This document shows positions 9,979-23,672 of a stretch of DNA of 64,000 nucleotides, piece by piece. The stretch's first letter is position 1. Each line of letters opens with the position of its first letter. Position numbers and translations under genes: made by a program. This DNA is from Karalla daura (taxonomy: Eukaryota; Chordata; Actinopteri; Chaetodontiformes; Leiognathidae), in assembly GCA_029224185.1 (NCBI GenBank), contig CM055211.1:3097525-3161524 (forward strand), written 5' to 3'. The notes beneath the pieces were generated by a model, which did no database searches, was not told the DNA's origin, and worked only from the letters and a program-made list of their open reading frames with translations.

Positions 9979-12900
9979 CTGGACTGCCTGCCTGCGTGCG
10001 TGGTTCTGCGCTGACAGGAGAGTGCCTGCGCGTTAAGCAGGCCTCAGCAGCTCCGGCACTTCCCTGTTCCCCGCTCCCCTCTGCTGACATGTGCATCATG
10101 TCTGTTCGTAAGATAAAGAGATGAGACCTGTCTTCTCAGCTCCGGCCATGTGTGCACAAACACAGGCCCTGTGCGTGCGTGTGTGTGTTTGTGTCGGACG
10201 GAGAATCAAAGCAAACATCACGGGCAGTTTCTTCATAATGATGGATGAGAGCGCTAATGCTTTTGGATGAGAGGGGGCCAGGCCGATGCTGCACTCGGGG
10301 GCGAAGCTTACCACATTTCAAAAACTGTTTGTGTCCCTGTGTGTGTGTGTGTGTGTGTGTGTGTGGGGGGGGTGTATACGCAGCACGCACCAGACCGCTC
10401 AGATCTCTGATTATTTTTTCGCAGATCGGAGCCGAGTTGAGTTATTGGCTCCGGCTTTGCGTGGTGGTAAATCCTTCGCCGCACCTGAGAGCGTTCCCCG
10501 GCGCTTTAATCGCTCCGTGGAGTTTATTTGAGCTCTGGAGTGGAGCCTCATGAGGCGCGGAGAGCCCCCGTGGCGAGGAGAAGCTGTGTCAACATCTTCC
10601 CTATTGGGGGAGAGTTTCTTTGGCGCTCGCATTCCTGAGAGGCCTCAGGATTGTTTCGGAGGGGGGTAAAGTGTGCAGGTGTGTGCGTGTAATTGTTGTT
10701 TCAACCTCTGCAGCTTTGTAGCTCTGGAGCTTTTGACCGTTTTTTTTGGGGGGGGGGGTTGAAGCAAACCCCCCTGGATGGGACCCGCATTGGCATATCG
10801 CTACTGGACACGATTACTCAATGTCGGCCGGGTGACCATCAGAGCCAGCACCGTCCGACACTGCTTCGGATTCATTAGATGGAGGTGTATTGGAACCCCG
10901 GAGCGGGTCGATCCCCAGTCATCTTTGAGATGTCGCAGTCGTTTTGGAGATTCCTATCTGCTGTTATGGCGCCTGGAGGCAGTTTGTGCAGCGCTGCCGC
11001 TGTGCTGCCACGGTGCAGCGTGCGATTGTTTTCGTGAGGGTAAAGCTGGAGGTGAGCGCTCCTGTCCCCAGCTCCGGGACAGGTCGCCCGCTCGTCAGTA
11101 CTGTCAGAGCCGTCCCCGGGGGCGCCGAGGCCCAGCCCGCATTCCTCTCGACGCACATCAGTAGCTTTACTGCTTCGCGCTGCGTGTGCTTAAGTGGATA
11201 TTTACTGGAGAGATCTCAGCCCCCGCTGAAATGAAACGCCAAATAGGAGGAAAAAAAACAAGTCTCGGCCGGAGCCGGATGTTTTGAGACTCTGGAGTAC
11301 GGGGTAGGCGAACGCTTCAGACGTGTTGCTCCTGGCCTGCGTGGAGACCTTGACAGTGGAAATCAATATGGAGCGGCTGCCAAACTCGCAGCGCTGGATG
11401 GTGGAGAGGACAGCAGGGGGGAGAGGCTTCAGGCGCTCCTTTAATGCGGCTTTATCTCCAAAAAACACCAACAGCTTAGCTGAGGCCCCGCACGCACACA
11501 CACACACACACACGCATGCACGCCTCCCACACGAGAACACTTGTAAAACCATCACCGGGACTGACAGCAACTACCTAACAAAAGACAAATACGGCGGAGC
11601 CCTCCTCCCCCTCAGTGCAGGCCCGCCCCCCCCTCCTCCCCCGCAGCCCGCACACATTTTTCAAAGCGTCTGTATCACCCCCCAGGTGATAAAACGTGAT
11701 TCGCGCTCTGGCACCGCTACCCCGTGAACACAGCCGTCACGCCTCGCATCGGGACTCCATCCCGGCAACTGCTCACCTGACCCCTGCCAGTCGGGGGGGT
11801 GGTGCGGGCGTGGGAGGAAAACCTCCGAGACCTTCTCCCCCTTTTTTTTAAAACAAATCGTCTGAAGCGGCCGGAGCGTTAACAAGACAGCGGGTCTTGA
11901 ACTCGCGGTATCCGTTGCTGTTTGCAACCTCCGGCTCTAAATCACCCGCCTTTCGTCGTTTTGGGGGGCGAGGTGACAGACACTGTCCCCTACAAGCCCC
12001 AGCCTCTCTATCCAGGCTGATGGTCTCCCCCCTGACACATCTGGACCATCTCCACCCCGCCAGATAAAAGTCCATCCCCGAACCGGCGAGAGATTGTCCC
12101 TTCATCGACCCGTCAGGGAGGGAAAGGGAAATTAAATCACGTTGGACGGGAAAAGGGAGACGCACGAGTGTATCGTGACCTTTCGCGCGTCTTTTAAGAA
12201 GACTCCGACGCCCTCCATCTCTCGTAGGCCCCCGCGCTGACTGGCTCGTTAGAGGGAAACAAATGTGCCTCCCCAAAAACACCGCCGTTTGTTGTCGTCT
12301 TCATCGCGTCGCCCCCGACCCTCCTCGGAGTCACATCCCTCTCCGTCTCAACCCCCGACGGCCACCCACGGCGAACATCTTTTCCACGCATTTGCACATG
12401 ATGGATTCGCCCTCGGCAGCGCAAATCGATGAATCTATGGGAAAATGAGGGAGAAGCCGTCTCGGGGAGGGAGCGTGGGATCCCTGGGGGTGGGGGGTGG
12501 GGGGTGGGGGGCTGGGACAGAAAGAAGCAAGTGAAATGGAGAGCGAGAAAATGCTGAAATAGAAAAATGCATCTAAAAGGAATCTGGAATGAGAAAATGC
12601 TTGTTTTTACTGTGGCTTTGTGGAATATCAGCAGTCTATTGCACCCTCGTTCGTGCATGCTTTTCGAATTCAGAAAGGTGGCTAAAATAAACAACAGGTG
12701 AGTCTGAACATTTGTCAAAAATATCGGTGTGAGGCAAACCATACGACTCCATTCAGGTACACATGAATGAAGGTACACGACTGAATGATCGCCATAAAAC
12801 AGAGGTACCACATCTGTGCATTATAGCTACAATTATGAGGCCTTTCAGGTGAAACCAATGTTCTACAGCACCAGAGAACACGGATAAAAACTCCATCATC

Positions 12901-13100
12901 ACTCCATTTCGGGTCCCCTTTATGTCTTTTCTCCTCCAGTCTTTGCGCAATAGATGCAAGAAACTGCAATCTGAAGCCGTTTTTCCTCAAGTCCAGCGCT
13001 AAGTGGAGCGTGCATGGCGTTAGAGAAGCTCGCTGCTTCGGAAGAAGGAGCTTATTGGCACACTGATTGTACAGTGACAGTCGTGAGCTGAATGGAGAGG
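8247..13100. other. Intergenic region between cpo (-) and cckbr (+)
   Basis: About 4.9 kb without a recognisable gene, between two head-to-head genes. It contains a poly-A tract (~9481-9494), a G12 tract (9665-9676), (TG)n tracts at about 9943-9975 and 10338-10364, an (AC)n near 11495-11513 and G-runs spaced by T at about 12485-12512. A minus-strand open frame of 111 codons at 8610-8945 has no recognisable domain or splice context. The cckbr promoter should lie at the right-hand end. Confidence 0.5.
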
Positions 13101-13207
13101 AGGAGAGAGAGAGGGAGAGAGAGGGAGGGAGGGAGGGAGAGAGAGAGAGAGAGAGAGGGGAGGGAGGGAGAGAGAGAGAGAGAGAGGGGAGGGAGTGAGA
13201 GAGAGAG
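13101..13207 (+). repeat. Polypurine (GA)n tract just upstream of the cckbr start
   Basis: About 107 bp of nearly pure purine made of GAGA and GGGA runs, ending some 240 bp before the cckbr ATG. It has mirror-repeat character, so it could form triplex DNA and bind GAGA-type factors. It is probably at or near the promoter, but no TATA box or initiator could be assigned with confidence. Confidence 0.85.
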
Positions 13208-13446
13208 CTCCTCCTCAGTTGCCTCAGCAGCGCAGCTTCATTCCTCCACAGTCCGGAGCTGCGAGCGCTGCGCTGTGCTGCTCCTCTCCAGCTCTCCATC
13301 ACTCCTCTTCCTCCAGAAGTTTTTTGTTTTTTTCCCCATTTTTGCCCGTTCTTTTTTTTTCTGCCTTTTCATGTACGTCCGGCTGTGATGAGGAGGCGTT
13401 GATTCCCGAGGCAGGCGGTGCAGGACTTGGGGCTCCAAAGCAAAGG

Positions 13447-14312
13447 ATGGCCAACCTGAGCGTGGTGGAGGGCTGCGTGGAGCAGGGCAACCTCAGCAGC
13501 CAGCTCCTCGACTACAACGTCAGCTGCTCCAACGTCACCTCCGTGCCCCCCAGACCAGGCCCCAGGGTCAGAGGTAGGAGCTCTGCACGGCTCTCCGGGT
13601 GGGGGGAACATCTGGCCCCCACAGCTGCCTGCGAGAGCAGCAAGTTTATGTCTCGATGCTCCCGCTTAAAATGAGAAAAAGCGCTCGTCTTTGTGGTGTT
13701 GTTGCTGGCTGAACACCTGCTTGGAAATGCCATCTGACGGACTGGATTTACCTCCCGGTCGTCCCGATGGTCTCATTTTCGTCGCTGGTGTTTTCCGTGA
13801 AAATGACTGTCGATGTGGAGTTTCCTCCTCTGCCCCCACACTGTGCCGCTAACCGGCGGGCAGCCCAGTCCGCGGCCGCCTCTCCCTCCCGCTCTGCCGT
13901 CTGGAGAGTGAGGCGGGAGGTTGCTTATAATTCAGAGTGTTTGTTTTTTCCCCGGATCACAAGTCTCTAAATGTTGACACGTCACGCCGTGGGAGACGTG
14001 GGCTCCCGGGCCGGAGGGGGAGTAGAGGTTGACGGGGTCTGAACGTGGGAGCCAGAGTTGTCTTTTTGGATTCTTTGGGCCCTCCCCTCTCGGAGAGGGC
14101 AGCCCCTGCTGCAGTATCGGGAGCATTTCAAATCTCCCCCCTGCTGAATAATTCACATCCGCTCCCTCGCTGCGCGCTGCCTCGCTTCCACCCGTCATCC
14201 ACAGTGCAGGCGCAGCGACCCCCGGAGAGCCATCGCAAGCTGCCAATGTTCACTGTTTGACCAAGAGAGGTGGACAGATTGATGTGTTCATCTCATTCCC
14301 TCCCTCCCACCC

Positions 14313-14350
<38 letters not shown>

Positions 14351-17300
14351 AGACACAGACAGGAGAGTCTTCTTTTTATTTACCCTCTTCCTTCGCGGAC
14401 CTATTAATTCTTCGCTGTCTGCCGTGTACCTCAGTGGAGAGTGGTGGGGGCCCATTATGCGGCTGTGTTGTTGCTCTCGGATGTGTTAGCGCTGGGACAG
14501 GAAATTAAAGCCTCTCCCAGCCTTGCGTTGGAGGAGTTGCCGCAGCTGGATTAGATGTGCTGGCCCCTCACTGAATGATGTGTCCGGAGTCCAGTTGATT
14601 TGGACCCAATCGGGGATCTTCTGGAACCTATTACATGTTGGGCGAAGGCAGGGAAAAACACCCCAGACAGGTCTCCTGTCCATCACAGCACACACACACA
14701 CACACTGAGGGGCAATTTAGAGCCTTCAGTTGACTTATACATGCATCTTTCTCCACGTGTTTGGGGATTTGCATGAGCAGCTGTTTTGCTGTGAGCTCCC
14801 TAAGCCACCTTCTCACCTTTTTGTTGATGATATCACAAAAATATGCACAACTTGTCTATTCACGCCTCTCAACTCACTCATAAAACCTGCATCTGTTTTG
14901 CTAGGGGTCTATTACCTGCGCTGCAAATGTCGGACCAAGGCTGAATCTGCTTTGCGGCGTCCAGTGTTTCGTCTTGAAATGAGATTCTGTCTGGCCGGCC
15001 TCTGAATAATTCGTCTTTTCAGTGCACGCGTTTGAAAAGCAGCGGCCTCTCGGCATCATTTGACACTCTGTGGCTCCGCACGAAAGAGACGGATGAACCT
15101 GGCTCCCGGCTGCAAAGAGGCCGGACGATGGGTTATGAAATCCTTTCAAAGCGGACGATTAAATCCGTGTCGCTGGAACCTCCGAGGCGCGGGGGGGGGT
15201 TTTCAGGGGCGACTTGTTGCACGGCCCCGACTCCTCTCCTACGAGACACGATCGCGTTACACTGTCGCCCACCCCCTCCCTTCCTCTGCGGCCTCTGCAG
15301 GGGTTTTCAAAGTGCGAGGCGTGCCTCTTTGGAGAGTTGGGGGGGCGCTGAAGGGAAGGGGGGGTGGGGGGGTTTTGCAGGCAGAGATGTGAGGCGCAGA
15401 TACCGTGTGAAGCGGAGGAGACAGGGAGCAACAAAGGCTTTTTTACACGGTTCAAGCGCGTAAAAAAGCAGGAAGTGGCACAATTTATGTCAACAGTCTC
15501 ATAACTCGGTGGCATTCACGGTGATTCACAGCTTGTGACTTTTTTGGAAAACCGGTGAATCATGAGGCTTTTAACTTTTCGTAGTCTCATCGTTCAGTTG
15601 GCTTTTCCCGCACCTCGCGAAAAAGGTGAAAGGAAATGCCTTCCACCCTCCTCCCCGGAAAAAGAAATCCCGTTTCCTACCCTCCTGCCTGTCCGCTTCA
15701 CCTGCGGCCCGGCCGCCGCAACAGCACCTGACACACATCACATCACGGTGACGGCGGCGGAGACAGCGGCCCGGCGAATGTGGAGCAGCGTCTGTGGCTG
15801 CACCTCGGCCCGGCCCCGGACGCTCCCGGGCTGCCCGCTGATCTAAAGTGACACTTTGCTGAGCTCGCCGCGTCCCTTTTTGAGTGCACGCGAGATGAGC
15901 TATCGTGAAAGAGGGGAGGCTCCAGCCCCAGCATCAGATGAACCCTTGTCCTGGATTTCGGATCGGAAGAGACGGGGAGAGGGATGGTTTGGGACGGGCT
16001 GGGCAATCAGCGTCTTTTTGCCTGCGTGCCGTCACACCAAAAATCAAGGAATCGCCTCATGCACGTGCAGCACTGCGGCAGCCATCATTAACTCTCCGGC
16101 CTTGAGCTTGGTCTGACATCAGGTTAGCCTCAATTTCACCGTCGGTTAATCCTCAGTCCTGTGATTTCTCCGTGGCGGTGGAGAGGGATGCAGCGCTGCC
16201 TCGCGGGGCCCAGAGACACACGGACGAGCGGTGATTTCGGCTTCTCTTTAATCTGATTCTCGCCGAGCTTTCAGGTTGAAGACCGGGCAGTAATTGCTGT
16301 GGATCCCCCCCCCCCCCCCCCCCCCTGGAAACGCCGGCCCCCCGCCGCTGGCTTTGTTTACCGAGTGATTTATGGGAACGGAGCCACAAACACCCCGGCC
16401 GAATGTTTAATTCAAGTCAGGAAATCCCTCAAGATGCCGCCCTGCTGATACCTGCTGAGACCGTCAGGGGGGCCGGGCAGAAAACTCCCGTTCCATCCGT
16501 TTCGCGGAGTTATGGTCGGAGCGGTTTGCTTCGGTGCTTGGGATGAGTCTCCCGGGGGCGATGAGCCCTCGCTCGCCAGGCTGCGATCGACAGGCGTCGG
16601 GTGGTGCCGGCGCCGCCGCATCATGTGAAGAGTGTGAAGCTGGCCGCACTCTCTGAGCCGTCCGCCCAATTCCATGTGCGTCGATTTAACAGCCCCCTCG
16701 TTGCCCTTTATAACTATTGCCCTCCGAGACAAACACACTGAATTATGTGGACCGCTCGCTCATTGAGAAAAAGGAACTCGGCGTGAAAGTGATTCAGTTT
16801 GCAGCCAGCTCGCCGCCCGGGCCGAGCATTGGCCACAGTCCTGGCGTTTGCAGAGACGGCAGAGTGGACGGAGATTTGCAGAAATCCCCCCCCCCCGAGG
16901 CTGTAACTCCGCTAAACGCTTTAAAAATAGACGCCCGCTCAACACCTACAGTTGCAGGTGCCACCTGCCATCGCAGCAGCATAGATCCAGTACCCTGGTG
17001 TTTACTGCCTGACAACTGCAGCGGGGGGGGGGGGGGTTACCCGATCCACCGAAACGTTGGCCTCCGCACGTTGGGACAAGCTGTGATAACGTTTGTGATG
17101 AGCCCGCACTTCAGATGAATAAAGTTGAGATAAGGCGACCGGCGGGGCAAGCGCTTCGGGGGGGGATCGAAGGCACGCCGCCCTTGTCCAGGCCCTCCAC
17201 AAGTTGCAAAACGTGTCAGTCGATGGCGCTCCCACGCGGGACGCCGCGGCGGCAACTAATTAACAGCAATTTTGCTGACGGTGCCGGTTACTCGCCTCGT

Positions 17301-20300
17301 TACAGTGATACAGTGCCACGCCGGGGGAACCGCTTCTGCACATGGGGCATTATGCTAAAGCGCCGGCCCCGAAAAGATAGATCTGCCGGCGCCGCCCCCC
17401 CCCCCCCCCCTCCCTCCCCAGTTGAGACGTCCATTAGGGAGACGGACGGTCCGGGAGGCGAGGGGGGAACACGGCGCATCTGTGTCCGTGCCAAAACCCA
17501 GGGAGGTGGGGAGACGTCAGGGGAGCCGACAGGGCCCGCGGATGCTGCTTTATCCTCTCGGACAGGTCGAAGGGGGATCCGCGTGCCTGACAGGAGGCGC
17601 AATCGCTCTTCATCCTACCGCCCCCCCGCATGATTGAACTGAACATGAAGAGGAGGTCGAGGAGCGCCAAGTTCCCGATCGCTATCTTTTGATTGGATGT
17701 GAAGCGTGATGGCAGGTGGGGAAAGGGATGCGGGGGTGGAGTGGGGGTCCGCTCCCCCAAGAGTCCGCCGCCAGCACAATCTGATGAGAGGCGGCGTCTG
17801 ATTACCCAGGACGACCGGCCCGAGAACGATCGGAACGCAGCGCGGCGCTAATAAACGCTGATTTACTGGCGGCTGGGCTACAAATAAGGCTCCGGGAAAA
17901 CGTGCGGGCCAAGCATGTCTGAGGTGGTTTATTCACAGTGTGGAGTGTTTTGCTGGTCCAGGCATCAAAACACGGCCATTAATGGTTCCGGGCAAACAAG
18001 TGTTTATGTGTAATAACCGGCAGAGAGATGAAGCGCGCCCATAAAGACCGTAGAAGGCAAATTACAGCGACAGGCCGCAGCTCACTGTATCAATGGCCGT
18101 AAGACACGGTCATGTGAATGGTTTTCATCATCCGAGCCGGGATAATGTCACATTTGGGGGATACATAGTTAATGCGACAGGGAGTTTGCATTATGCATCA
18201 TTATCGATCTGCCGTCATCTATTCTCCGCGGGCTGAAAGAATGAAGGAGGCGGATATGAACGTGTCCAAACAAGGCTCCGAAAGCAGCTGTCGTGTTGCA
18301 AAAGAGCTAAATAACATGCTCCCTCTATTTCAAAATATCGCCATGATGAGCCGTCTGTGTATAGGAATGTGATCTGGCTCCGTGCAGCTACCAAAATAGC
18401 TATCGTGTTTTGTTGATCAGATCGTCTCCGGTTTTACAGTTTCCTTTACAGCTTCGCCAGTATGTGGATGTGTGTGAACGGCTCGACGTGACTTCAGAGC
18501 TCCCGCGTTCCTCTGAGAGTCAGGAAGAGAAACGTCCGTTCATTTGCAAATGTCAAGGCAGTCCTTTGGGGAACGTAATTACATCGACCGAGCGATGTGA
18601 TGCCGCAGCTGCCGGGCCGATCTCAGCAAACGACGTTTGGCCTCCGACGTAACCGGTGGCGCGACTTCCCCGCAAAAGCCGGTTCACACGCAAATATGTG
18701 GGATGATGCTACCGCTCCCCCTCTCTCTTTGATGCCGGGCACGTCCTCCGCCACAGACAGGGAGAGAGCGGCTTTTCGGTGGGGGGATTATTATTTCCAC
18801 CTGTCCGACGGTGTAAATTGATCGGCCCCGAGCGTGGACTTCTGGTCGGGCGGCGCAGGTCGCCTGGGGCCCGGGCAGCGGGCCACGGGCATGCCTCGCA
18901 GGCTAAACGCTCAATCAGCCCATTGATTTAATGTCTCTCGGACTCCCCGGCATCGAGAAGCGGGGACCAGCGGACGAGTCGATGATGGGGAATAATCTCC
19001 CGCGCCAGGTTAACCTTTGCGGGGCCGTGCTCTGACAACACTAGGAGGTGGGGGGGGGCTCTGACGCTCTGACAGCCGCGTTTCAGCGTTTCATCATCTC
19101 TCGGCCCCTTGGCCAGATTCTGATTAAAAGGACAGGTCAGAGACGCGGCACTGTGGGCGTCTCCCCCTCCTGCTCGTTACCCGCGATCTCTTCAAGAATT
19201 CATTCATGTGTTCGATCAAAGTGACTCCCCGTCCTCCGCGCCCGGAGGAAGCGGGTCACCTTTCGAAGTGACCCTGCGAAGGCGAGCTAATCCCCTCCAG
19301 GGGAGGAGACAGGGAGGGGAGGTGAATCTTTAATGATCCATCCAGGGAGCATAATCACAGTTTGCATAGCGGCGGGGACGCACTCTGCTCTGTGCGCAGG
19401 GGTTAAATAAAGAGAAGCGGCCCCAACGTAACCCCGCACGGGGCCCCGGCTCTGGGCCTGTGCGGGGCCGCGTCACCTGCTCATCCCCCGGTGCTGGAGA
19501 GTGGCCGAGGATTGTCTTATCAAAGGAATAATTCATGTTTGGACTTGAGGGCACCCGGGGGTGGGGGTCGGGGGGTGGGCGTCCAGGTGCCAAAAGTGAT
19601 TAGGATGCATGCCGCAACGTCCTCTGTTTGAATCCGTACCCTGTCTGCTCTTATCAGGACTGTCTGGCTCCACTGCAGACTTCAATCTCAACTTTTTAAA
19701 TATTTATTTCCAACAAAGACGATCGGAATAAAATAACGCCGCTCGAGAGGTATTTTTTTCATCCGCTTGCAAAACCAGCACATGCACGACGTGGTGTCCC
19801 TGCTCCTGGAGGTGAGGCGGTGTCTGCAGGCCTCCAGTCTGCTCCAGTGTGTGTGTGTGTGTGTGTGTGTGCGTGTGTGTGTGCGTGTGTGCGTGCGCGA
19901 TGAGAGGCCTCTGTCAGCGGCGCGGCTCATGGCCCGGTCCGACCCCCGTCCTGTGCGATGCTCGGGCTGCTGGGCAGACGCACTGTGACAGGCCGGCGTG
20001 AGTGAAGAGAGCATCCTAGAGAGCCGGGGGCGGGGGGGGGGGGGCGATGCTCAGCTGAGAGGAGGAAACCGGGTCACAAGACGGAAGGTGCATTCCCGGT
20101 TTGTTTCGCTACGGGCCGGCGACTTTGCATAACGACGTGCAGAACACGGAGACGGCGAGCGACCGCAAAATCCTCCACACCTCCCACGTCAGAGACCAGG
20201 ACGTGTCTCTGCCGCAGCTCCGTCTCGTTGTGCACCAATTTGGCAGCTGGTTACGGTTGTTTTCCTCCCTAATTCAAACGGATTCCGGCCGCCTCCGTGT

Positions 20301-23300
20301 TTCCCCCTGAGGAAAGCTGGAACAAAGCCCCTGACCACAAATTTGGGAAGCTTTTTGGAAAGCAATTTCGCGCCTCCGCCCGCTGTCGAAATTCCCAACC
20401 TGGCACAGTTCGTCCTGGACCGGAAACGGTTGTTTGTCAGCGTTCTTATTATTTTATCATCGTTTGGCTCACGGGGTTGAGCAAGAACATATTGACACGA
20501 GCCCCATTTTAAACTGTTGATTATGCAAAATAATTCTGTTCGGTAATAGACTTTTTGTATTTGTGCGCCTGGAGTCTATTTCCCAGGTGAAAAAAAACCC
20601 TGTTACAGCCTGTCCTTTTCACGTATCCATGTTAATTCACTTTTTATCCTTATTCTTCAGTCAACATCGCCTTACTCGCATGTTTCATCCGGTACCTGCG
20701 CTGCCTGATTAACCAGGCGGAAAGCCGTCGCATACAGATGTGAAATCAAACAGCCTTTGTGGTCGTCTTCGTGTAAGAAAGGAGAGGAGAGGAGCCTGAT
20801 CGCGCGGCCTTGCTCTCTTTCCCCCGCAGAGATGGACTCCTTCCGCATCCTGCTCTACACGCTCATCTTCCTGCTCAGCGTCTTCGGCAACCTGCTCATC
20901 ATCGTGGTGCTGATGCTGAACAAGCGCATGCGGACCGTCACCAACTCCTTCCTGCTGTCGCTGGCCGTCAGCGACCTGATGATGGCCGTCTTCTGCATGC
21001 CCTTCACGCTCATCCCCAACATCCTGGAGGACTTCATCTTCGGCGCCGCCATGTGCAAGACCGTCTCCTACTTCATGGGTGAGTCTGGAACAGATGGTCG
21101 CTTTTATGGTTTAAAAGTGATCTGCCGCAGCCCGGAGACACCTTTGCCCCGGCTCGGCCCACATCCGAAGCTCGATCGGATGGAGGGAAGGAGGCGGGGG
21201 CTTTCTGAACACACCGTCTCTCAGCTCCCTGTTCGCCCTGGAGGTGGAGACGTGTTGTGTGGGTTGACATCAGCTGCTTGCCATGACTGTCCGCCGAGAT
21301 ATATCATCGATTCGACCGTTTTGTGAAGCGCTCCGGAGCCTGAGACAGAGACGGCTCCTGGATAAACACACATCAGATCCGTTCTCCTGCTTTGATATCC
21401 AGAGCGTTCATTTGCCAGGAATTAGGTGAGAGAATGTGAAAGAGGCAGCGGTGCTCTAATGGTGTTGATAGTGGCGCTAACCAACGCTCTCTTGTTAGCA
21501 AGCGACTTCCTCTCCGTTTCATGTTCAGTTTTGACGTTGGAGCGGCGTGAAATGGGCCTATTATGAGCACAATCGTGCACGAGGAGCCCCAGTCGAGCTA
21601 AGCGGAGGCGACGAGAGCATTCCCATGCAGGTCAGACAGCCGGTTCCTTTGATTCAGACATAGATGTCGGGGCTCTTCCTGCGGCTGGCAGCCGTTCAAG
21701 GGAAAAAAGAAGCCTGAAAAACCGCGGCTCAATGTCAAACAGAGAGGCTGCCTCTCTCCTGCGGGCCTTCGCGTGCCCGTCAGAAGGCAGCCGTCGTGCC
21801 CAAAGTGCCGGAACAGTCACACGTCTCGAAGGAGTGTGACTTGGCGATGAGCTGGCCCCCCCCCCCCCATCAGGCCAGGAGTCGAGGTGCCACGTGAGGC
21901 CTGAGTCAGAGCGGAGCACCGGGGACCGCGAAGCTCTCCAGCGGCGGAGAGAGGGCTCGCGGAGACGTCACTGCCTCGGTGCAGGAGGAAGGAGGCGGAA
22001 GCTGCTTTTCAATGACTCCCTCGGCTGCGATGTGTGTGGACGAGGAGGAGGAGGAGGAGAGTCCAAACTTTGCGCTGTCGCGTCGTCCCGGGGCTGGGCA
22101 CCCAGCTCAGCCGATAACGATGACGGATGGCCGCGGCAGTCGGACCCGGCCGGTGAATTATGGCCAGGATCTCCGCGGCCGCCGCAAATGCAATCGACTT
22201 GGTGACTGGGCTGCTTTAAGCAGCGCGCGCCGCCGCTTCCCACTCGCTCCGCGCGCAGATAAAGACTTTCATTAGCCCGGGTTCCGGCAGACGGGTTCTC
22301 AGACGGCGCGGGTTTTGTCGGGGAGTTCAGATTAGGAGTAAGCAAGGCATAAAGGAGCATAAGAATAATAATAATGTCATTCTAAATAGTTCTGAAATAA
22401 GTTCGTCCAAAAATGAAATAATGTCAGAATGAAGCAAAGATGGAAACTTTGCACTTGATAGATTGGATTTGGCCTCACGGTCAGATTCTTCATGCCTCCT
22501 GTATGGAGTGTGAATGGTGCAGTGCAGTGCTCCAGGTTTTCAGATCTCCTCCTCAAAACTAAAACAGTTTTGGATGGATTTTTTACTCCAAAAGGTGTGA
22601 GCGAGAGCGTGACCGATATCCTTGTGTTGGGTCCGTGGTGTGAGATTAGAACATTTGTAGTGGATGCGCCTCCACTTAAGAGTGATCCGACCCCCTTCGT
22701 GACATGACGACGATCTGGAACAAATCGTCAAACATCGACATCAATCCGACCCCCCCGGCCCGCGTGATGCAGGAGGGAGCATTTCGGCTCGTTCTTTTGT
22801 TTTTTCTTCTACTTTTCCTTTTTTTCCTTTTCCTACGTTCACAGCGCTGGCCGCGGGGGACGTCTCGCATCCGGGGTGTTTCTCCTGCCGCCTGCGAAGC
22901 TGTGCACCGCCGCCAGGCTGCCATTCAGCCGAGCACGCGCCGAGTTAAGACGCTGTAAATCCCCTCTCCCGGGCTGACGCGCCCCGAGACCCTCCACTCT
23001 CGAAACTCCACGCATCTACTCGGGTGGAGCTTGTTATCGAGCGGCCCGGCTCTGCTTTTAATGAGCAGGAGAGGGGATTAGGGCTTCTGTCTTATCCCGA
23101 CAAGACAAGACTGGGGGTGTTGAAATTTGCGAGCGTTTAGCTGGTTAGTTGGCTGGTAATTAGTTTGCCGGCACCTTGCGCACAATCACCCCTCCTCCGG
23201 CACTCGGCGTCGGGTGTCGGGGAGGAGGTCTTTGATCGCCAGAGCTGTCCGCGAACTCGACTTGAAAGAGCCCGGCGGCAGGCGCGCAGTAACGCAATGC

Positions 23301-23632
23301 GTCGGCTTTAATCTTCCCCCGGCGCACGGAGGCGGAGCCGACGAGGAGCTGACAAAACGGCGGCGGGCAGGGCCGCGCAGGCCACGCTCCCATTGGCAGG
23401 AGGCGCGCCAAAAAGCTGGGAGTGTTGGTTTTTCGCCGTCGTTTTGCAAAAAGACATCGATGCGCTAATTGAACAGACGGCCGGGTAGCCGGGAACGTTG
23501 ATGAAGTCCAGGGCCCCGGCCTCGGCTCCTGGAGGAGAACCCGATCCCCCCCGGACGAGGAGCATCTCATCCGTCTGCTTTGGGTTTCTCCTCCCAGCTG
23601 TCTGGCCATCAATTCAAATCACCGGGCTATCG

Positions 23633-23672
<40 letters not shown>

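Larger units (their letters stand above)
13574..20829 (+). other. cckbr intron 1 (7.3 kb)
   Basis: GTAGGA donor, and a pyrimidine-rich CCCCCGCAG acceptor before exon 2. It holds (CA)n at about 14317-14345, one reverse-oriented interspersed repeat copy (14618-14755), C or G homopolymers at 16305-16325, 17023-17036, 17395-17410 and 20032-20044, and a (TG)n with GC interruptions near 19847-19897. Several AT-rich islands with TAATTA/TTTATGG-type motifs stand out from the GC-rich background (for example 17850-18370) and could be conserved regulatory elements. I see no nested gene. Confidence 0.7.
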
